Of a stretch of DNA of 64,000 nt, positions 57,963 to 64,000 are shown piece by piece (position 1 is the first letter of the stretch; every line of letters starts with the position of its first letter). This stretch comes from Membranipora membranacea. Its lineage: Eukaryota > Bryozoa > Gymnolaemata > Cheilostomatida > Membraniporidae. The position numbers were made by a program, and so were the translations under genes. Location of the stretch: positions 16,554,001 to 16,618,000 of the forward strand of contig OU612075.1 of NCBI GenBank assembly GCA_914767715.1. Reading direction: 5' to 3'. Below the pieces are notes generated by a model. The model ran no database searches and was not told where the DNA came from. It saw nothing but the letters and a program-made list of their open reading frames with translations.

Positions 57963-59194
57963 TTGTACGTCGCGAACAAAATCTGTAGTGTCATATGTTT
58001 TGCCAGCGATGGTGTATCAAACATGACAGGAAAGAAATCTGGCGTTGCTGTAAGACTCAAGGAATTATTCCCTAACCTCATTCTCTGGCACTGCGCCAAC
58101 CATAGACTGGAGCTTGCAGTTGGTGATACCATAAAAGATGCCGCTGGCATAAACAACTTACGGGTCTTCATGGACAAGCTCTTTACTCTGTATCACGTCT
58201 CCCCTAAGAACAGATATGAGCTGCAGGATTGTGCTCGGGACTTGGAACAGCAAGTCTACACAATAGGACGAGTGTTAGACACCAGATGGGTTTCTTCTTC
58301 AGTGAGGACAGTCGAGGCAGTGCTGAAAAACCTGCCAAGCCTGGTCGCCATTTCACAGCTGCTAAAGAAGATGCAAGCCAGAAAGGAGCCAACAAAGCGA
58401 CGTACCAAGGGCTATTGAACCACATCACTTCCCCCAACTACAATATAGCCAATCTCTGTCTGATGGCCGATGCCTTGGTTCCATTGAAGGAGTTATCAAG
58501 GTCGCTGCAGCACCGCAGCATCAACGCCGTGACAGCTCACAAGCATATACAAGCCAAAGTTGCACTGTTTCAACAGATGAAGGACGCTCCAGGAGAATGG
58601 TATAGGAAGTATTTAGAGTCTCAGGAAGCAGACATGCAATTCTCATGTGAGCGGGAGTCCAACATCACACTGTCAGGCAAAGCGGCTATCCAGGCTATAC
58701 CACCAAGACAATTTTATCAGAGCATAACTGACAGTCTGAGTGTGTGTCTGATGACCACACAGAGCAGGAAAGGAGAAAAGAGAGAGGATGCAGATAGAAA
58801 TTCCAGGGAGTACGAAGAGCTGCTTGGCGACCTGCAACTTCTCGGGCCAGAATCTCGGCCTGCTGTGCCTGGTCCAACCTTTGGGAGAGTTGGCATTACC
58901 GCCTTAGCCGCCTGGTTTAAGGTTGCAGACCTCAGGACCCTGCTAGAGGAGTGGGAGATCTTCAAGGCCAGCATGGGAATCAATGTGGGCAGGCTGAGGG
59001 CCCAACTTATCACTGGGAGTAGGACAATCATTGTCAGCACAGCCAAGTGTGAGAGAGCGTTTTCAGCCATGAATGACATTCTTATACTGACTAAGAACAG
59101 GCTAGCTGTGTCCCGTCTGAGCATGCTGATGCTGATCAAGGTCCTGGGACCTGGCGCACTGGAGTTCAATCTAGATCACTACGTTAGACGGTGA
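57963..59194 (+). pseudogene. hAT transposase, KIAA1586-like, N-terminally truncated and frameshifted
   Basis: The first frame (57963-58418) contains CFASDGVSNMTGKKSGVAV and LWHCANHRLELAVGDT, then SIGRVLDTRW-type text (TIGRVLDTRWVSSS). The second frame (58229-59194) carries on from about 58380: ITSPNYNIANLCLMADALVP, then the hATC dimerisation block VSTAKCERAFSAMN (about 59030-59070) and the end at 59192. The frames overlap, so a single frameshift near 58370-58390 disrupts an otherwise complete C-terminal half. Zinc finger and first catalytic aspartate are absent upstream. Confidence 0.82.
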
Positions 59195-59764
59195 CTTCAG
59201 ATGGGGAGAAGATCAGCAGACGAGACTAACAGCCGAAAGAGAGAGAGGAACACCGAGGAGGTGTACTATGCACCGCTGCACAAACCGTTTGAAGACTGAA
59301 ACTCAAAATCAAATAGTAGATGAAACTGATGTGTTCATATATTTAGCATATTACAAATAATTATTCATTTAGATGGTAAAACGTGTTAAATTTGTAAATA
59401 AATGTTATCGAGTTTATAATCTGAAATATATAGAAATTATTTCACATGATTAACATTAGCATTTTATTTTATTATGTCTATTATTTTGCCTCCTCTCATT
59501 TCAGTCAAAACATGCTCTTAATAGATTTAGGCTCAAAAAGTCAAAAAGATACACCAGAAACACTGTAATTCTGATATGCTAATATGCTAAAAATGCAAAT
59601 AAGAATGCCAGACAGCTGGAATCGGGATAAACAAGCAGGTAAATTAATATAGTGTATAGACATGCAAGTCTCAATCAATTTTATCACAATTAAAGTTTAG
59701 CACTGTATTAGTTACATTACCATTGTAAACTAACAGGCCTATAACCTATGTTTGTCTGTAATAG
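59195..59764. other. Non-coding spacer
   Basis: AT-rich sequence after the hAT stop. A basic stretch follows the stop in frame (GEDQQTRLTAERERGTPRR-like), suggesting the former hAT C-terminus may have been longer. No other signal. Confidence 0.35.
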
Positions 59765-60229
59765 GGAAAGACTGGCTGAGATCGTTCATGGAGCGGCACA
59801 ATTTATCTATTTGAGCTCCCGAAAGTACATTGTTAGCCCGTCAAGCAGCAGTCAACAAAGTGGTGTTGAAAGAATTCTTCACAAAGCTCAGTGAAGTTTT
59901 AGAGAGGTAACACATTATTAGTGTGACTTTGGAAAATGGCTAAACCTGTCGGGTACATCATTCAGAGTCAACAATTTTCTAATAATGTAGACCGTAACCT
60001 AAAAATTAACAAACACAATCATAAGTATTTTAAATTTTAATTTTTTAGATACCAATTGGCTCCTCAAAACATCTTCAATTTAGATGAAACAGGATTATCC
60101 ACTGCACCTTCAAGAGTGGCCAGGACCAAAGGAAAGAAGCAAGTTGGTTTCACAGCATCGCAGGAGAGAGGCGAATTTACTACACTCTGCTATGGGGTGC
60201 CCTTTGTAAAAATTTGTCATGTCAATTAA
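59765..60229 (+). pseudogene. pogo/Tigger-like transposase remnant with an intron
   Basis: Segment 59765-59906 reads DWLRSFMERHNLSI, a TGA, then LARQAAVNKVVLKEFFTKL, the CENP-B-type DNA-binding tail. A GT-AG intron follows. Segment 60049-60229 reads IFNLDETGLSTAPSRVARTK then GKKQVGFTASQERGEFTT, the start of the DDE_1 catalytic domain with its first aspartate in LDETG. Similarity fades at about 60205 and the frame stops at 60229. The TGA may be a CGA-to-TGA change. Confidence 0.75.
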
Positions 60230-60239
60230 AGCATTGAAT

Positions 60240-61130
60240 ATGTGATATGCCAAGTTTTATACATGGCATTCCAACTTTTATATGTTGCATGTCATAATTT
60301 ATATATTTATGCCCATTTTTCGATGTTATATGCCAGGGGTGCCCAACCTTTTCTCTCACATGAGCCATTTCAAAAATCAATTAAACCAAATGAGCTGACC
60401 ATGTTGCGTGTAGACAACATGGAAACAGTCAGTGTTATATATGTATCATATTCATTCATGTATAAGTGTTGGCAAAAATTCCAAAGCAAAGTCATTGTAT
60501 GAGATTATGCGGGAATCGCGAAAAAATTTTTGAGGCGATTTCTGGTCATATAAGGCGCCCTGGAGTTTTGTAAGCATTTTAAGCATTTAGCAAATTTTTG
60601 TAAGCATTTTGGAAAATTTAGGTTGGCAAGTCTGCAAGAAGACAACTCTACACGCATATTACAATGCAGGCACCCAGTACAATGAACTTGTATACACTAT
60701 ACATTCATTTAATGTACATTGTACATGCATGAATTGAATGCATGAAATTCCCGCCAAAAAGCGCGTGAAATTTGCAAATATTAAAATGAGCCGCCCAAAA
60801 AGCCAAAATGAGCCGAGGTGGCTCATGAGCCATAGGTTGGGCACCCCTGTTATATGCCATATCTAATGTGTGTTGCATCATCATTCATATGCGATATGCT
60901 GACATTCATGCATGCTATTCCAACATTCATCCATGATATGCCACCTTTCATACATGACATGTAATAATTTGTGTGTGATATGTTGAAATTCATGCATGTT
61001 GTCACATCAATATTCATGTTTGCTATTCCAAGATTTCTATTTTTGTTGAGTCATGTATCCCACTTGCTAGTTGTCTTCTCTCATTTATGTTATACCAACA
61101 TTTATATGTGATATGTAAACACAAAAATTT
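60240..61130. repeat. Degenerate minisatellite, period about 21 bp, split by a MITE
   Basis: Repeated units resembling TATGCCAACATTCATACATGA recur from 60240 to 60333 and from 60850 to about 61130, each with many substitutions. The hAT MITE at 60334-60849 interrupts one unit. Confidence 0.65.
60334..60849. mobile_element. 516-bp hAT-type MITE
   Basis: Begins CAGGGGTGCCCAACCT and ends AGGTTGGGCACCCCTG, perfect 16-bp inverted termini. It is flanked by the exact 8-bp duplication TTATATGC (60326-60333 and 60850-60857). Internal GAGCC words are repeated near both ends. No coding frame. Confidence 0.92.
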
Positions 61131-61913
61131 ATGTGGCATCAACAATTGTCAGCGAGTCAACATGACAGACAATGAGAAGTTATCCTCACTTAGCAGTAGC
61201 CTGTGCTCCCACTATAAAGATAATTACATGTATAATAGAGAGAACGTTGCGGTGTGCATTTTCCTCGTTCAGTCTCAGCACATATAGTGTCACCCTTTCA
61301 TCAATTTCCTGCAGTGCCAATCAACAACTCCTTGCTTTGATAAGGCTATGACAAATCACACTTTAGGTTTGTGTCAGGTCCCTTGTGGTCTTCCTCATTT
61401 ACCCATGATTTTTGTGTCAATTTTAACACCTTCCTGGTGAGAGTCCAATATGGTTGGTGTGATACATATTTAATTTTGTACTGAGTACTGTTACTTACTG
61501 AGTTACTGTACTGGTATGATTTTTTTTTAGTTGTTAACTCAGCTGCCTAAAGTGTGACCACAGGCCCCCTGCAGCCCTGCCACGCTCCCTAGATGCCCAC
61601 AGTCGGAGTTACAAAAGGCCCTTTTGTAACTCTACTGCGCTGTTTTTGCAATGGCCACCCCGTAGACCCAAAATCAGTGTGCTGCCCTAGGGAAAATACA
61701 TGTAGTTGGGTGCTGCTTGGAAAGCAACATTGAAGTGGGATCCAGGCAGCACAGGCAGGCTTTATCCCCAGGGGGTTCACTTGACCAAAATGACCCACAA
61801 GGCTCAACAGGAAATCCACATTTTAGGGACACTTTATAAGCACACAGGTGCTCTAGAGTGATTTAAAGAAATAGGGTGCTTTTTCCCAGGTGGACAGGTA
61901 TAAATGTCTATCA
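61131..61913. other. Non-coding spacer with a short palindrome
   Basis: Contains GTTACAAAAGGCCCTTTTGTAAC at 61610-61632, a perfect palindrome. No gene is visible. The ZBED5-like element probably starts at 61914. Confidence 0.35.
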
Positions 61914-64000
61914 CAGTGGTTTCCAAATGGGGGGGAATTTTCAATTTTTAGGGGGGGAATTTCTGATATGCCTCAAAATCCCCCAGCTGGCTGCATTTTC
62001 AGAAAATGTCATACTAAATTAATATTCAGTTATCCTACCATAGTGTCATGTTGGAATACCAACACTAGTTCCTGGAAAGCCTTTCTAGCATTTTAACTTC
62101 TGACATGTTGATGAAAAATGGCAGTGTATCCAGCTGAAGACTAATGCTATCAGGTAAATTATTCTCAACCTAAAGATTGTGTTTCAGTGAGTTATAGTCT
62201 CATTTTGCTTTTGATGGCTAGAATTATTTCTTCAACACACTCTTTATACTACACTACAATATTCCATCATTAAATTTTGAAGGATGAGTGGCAAAAAGAG
62301 AATGTACCTGGATTCATATATCCAGTATGGATTTGTTGCTACAACTGTGCATGGTGAAGAAAGACCCCAATGTGTGCTCTGTACAAAGGTGCTAACAAAT
62401 GATTCCATGAGACCTAACAGACTCAAACAGCACTTGAACAATGTACACTCTGCCCATAAGGACAAAGATCGTTCTTATTTTGAGCGTCATGGATTGACTC
62501 TAAAAAGAATATGGCTAGATTCTTCCGGCTCATTCAGCCAAACTAATCAGAAAGCAACTGAAGCCTCATATGTTGTGTCACTTGAGATTGCTCGACAGCT
62601 GAAACCACAGACAATCGGAGAATTGCCAAGCCATGTGCTCGGAAAATGGTTGGCATTGTGCTAGGAGAGGAAGCAGAAGCAAAGATATCTGCCATTCCAC
62701 TATCCAACAACACCGTGCAAAGACGAATCAGTGAAATGAGCGAAGAAATAAAAGCTCAAGTAATCAATGAGATCAAATCTGCAGGTCTGTATTCATTACA
62801 GTTAGATGAGTCAACTGATGTTGCATTTTGCTCGCAACTGTTGGTCTTTGCAAGGTATATTCATTCAGGGGAGTTCAAAGAGGAGTTCCTCTTCTGTACT
62901 TCTCTTCAAACAACAACCAAGGCAGCAGATGTTTAAAAGTAGTGGAGGATTTCATTGAAACAGCTAACCTTGACTGGACAAATTTATGTGGTTGTTGCAC
63001 TGATGGTGCACCTGCTATGATTGGTTCAAAGTCTGGATTTCAGACCCTTCTAAAGAGAAAATCACCGCAGGTAAAAGGAGTTCACTGTATGATTCACCGA
63101 CAGGCATTAGCCTCCAAAACACTCCCTGTATCACTGAATACCACACTGAACCAGGTCATACTGATTGTCAACTTCATCAAAGGAGGAGCTACAAATTCCA
63201 GGCTCTTCAAACAACTCTGTGAAGATATGGATGCAGACCACCAGGTTTTGCTGTATTATACCAAAGTGCGTTGGTTATCACAGGGAAATGCCACTGACAG
63301 AGTTTTTGAGCTGAGAGATGAGTTAAAAACATTCTGCGAGGAGCATGGTAAGATGGAGTTTTGTCGCTGGCTTGATGATGATGAGTGGATTATGCGCCTG
63401 GCCTACTTGAGTGATATGTTTGGTCAGCTAAATAAACTCAACTTGCAAATGCAAGGACGGAATACGAACATTATAAAATTTGTGGACTCCTTGAAGGCAT
63501 TCATAGATAAGCTGGGAAACTGGAAGCAAAAGGTGGCAGTGAACAATGTCAGCATGTTTGAACGGCTGGATATGATCTTGACAAGCAACAGTGATCAAGT
63601 CGAACTAGAAAAGGAATTTGAAACCTACTTCCCTGAAGTTAGCAATGATGAAATGGATATGGTTAGAAACCCTTTCAGGTTCTCCGTACAACAGCTGCCA
63701 GACGCCTTTCAGGATCAGTTTCTTGAGTTGAAAAATGACTCAAGTGCCAAAGATATGTACGAAGAGAAAGAGATTTCGGTGTTCTGGAGTCTCATAGATC
63801 AATCATACCAAAGAGTCGCAGAGCTCGCAATACGAACCCTCCTGCCATTTGTGTCTACCTATCTTTGTGAGGCTGGATTCTCGATGTTCTTCAACATCAA
63901 AACAAAGCAGCGCAACAAGCTGGATGTTGAACCTGATCTGAGATGTGCCCTATCAAAAACTACTCCATGTATTAATGAACTTGTGAAGAACAAAAAATGT
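61914..64000 (+). mobile_element. ZBED5-like hAT element, nearly complete, cut by the right window edge
   Basis: A CAGTGGTTTCCAAA hAT-like terminus at 61914 is followed by coding sequence from 62284: MSGKKRMYLDSYIQYGF, a BED finger (QCVLCTKVL ... HLNNVHSAH), a frame change near 62650, then SNNTVQRRISEMSEEI and LQLDESTDV (first catalytic aspartate). After another change at about 62933 the frame runs open to the edge. That part contains CTDGAPAMIGSKSGF, CMIHRQALASKTLP, RWLSQGNATDRVFELRDEL and the hATC block TYLCEAGFSMF. It ends with a typical C-terminal KNKK. Two frameshifts inactivate it. It resembles transposon copies of the ZBED5/SCAND3 type, not the domesticated vertebrate genes. Confidence 0.87.

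Overview
The window is eukaryotic nuclear DNA from an animal, most likely an aquatic invertebrate. Its genes are broken into short exons by GT-AG introns of roughly 100 to 1200 bases. Overall the sequence is AT-rich. The transposable elements are those common in marine invertebrate genomes: CR1/Jockey-like and RTE-like LINEs, Ty3/Gypsy, Mutator-like, hAT (ZBED5-like and KIAA1586-like), pogo-like, Harbinger, EnSpm/CACTA-type, tRNA-derived SINEs and foldback MITEs. I cannot name the species.

Left part (1-25.3 kb) holds four host genes. (1) A minus-strand gene at about 1.2-4.5 kb encodes an unrecognised membrane protein; one of its five supported exons carries a 1-base frame disruption. (2) A plus-strand gene of 13 exons (9029-15635) encodes a predicted 791-residue secreted mosaic: signal peptide, Kunitz domain, Kunitz-like domain lacking a normally placed first cysteine, furin-type sites, an HEFGH metallopeptidase-like domain, then tandem Dickkopf-like cysteine repeats. 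(3) A minus-strand gene of 9 coding exons (16320-22270) encodes RNA 3'-terminal phosphate cyclase (RTCA), 360 residues. It converges on the mosaic protease gene. (4) A plus-strand gene of 4 coding exons (23593-25275) encodes an unrecognised basic/acidic protein of 297 residues. It is divergent from RTCA across about 1.3 kb. An intact but 5'-truncated LINE reverse-transcriptase ORF lies at 6589-8763.

Middle and right parts (25.3-64 kb) are mostly layered mobile elements. A decayed CR1-like LINE at about 28.9-36.55 kb has tandem 5' monomers of about 353 bp, a PHD-finger ORF1 and an endonuclease/reverse-transcriptase ORF2. A 2.5-kb foldback element built on the subterminal repeat CGTCGCAA is inserted in its monomers, flanked by the 5-bp duplication TCCCC. 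A broken Gypsy pol (36.6-38.8 kb) follows, then Harbinger, BED/hAT and LINE remnants, and a Mutator-like transposase with two in-frame stops (51.1-53.2 kb). After these come an intron-containing EnSpm-type (DUF4218-like) gene with a TTAA-flanked tRNA-like MITE in an intron (54.4-57.2 kb), two more hAT genes and a pogo remnant. Several insertions have readable target-site duplications, so their order can be reconstructed.

Exon structures were built by hand from splice sites, reading-frame continuity and motif memory; no database search was possible.
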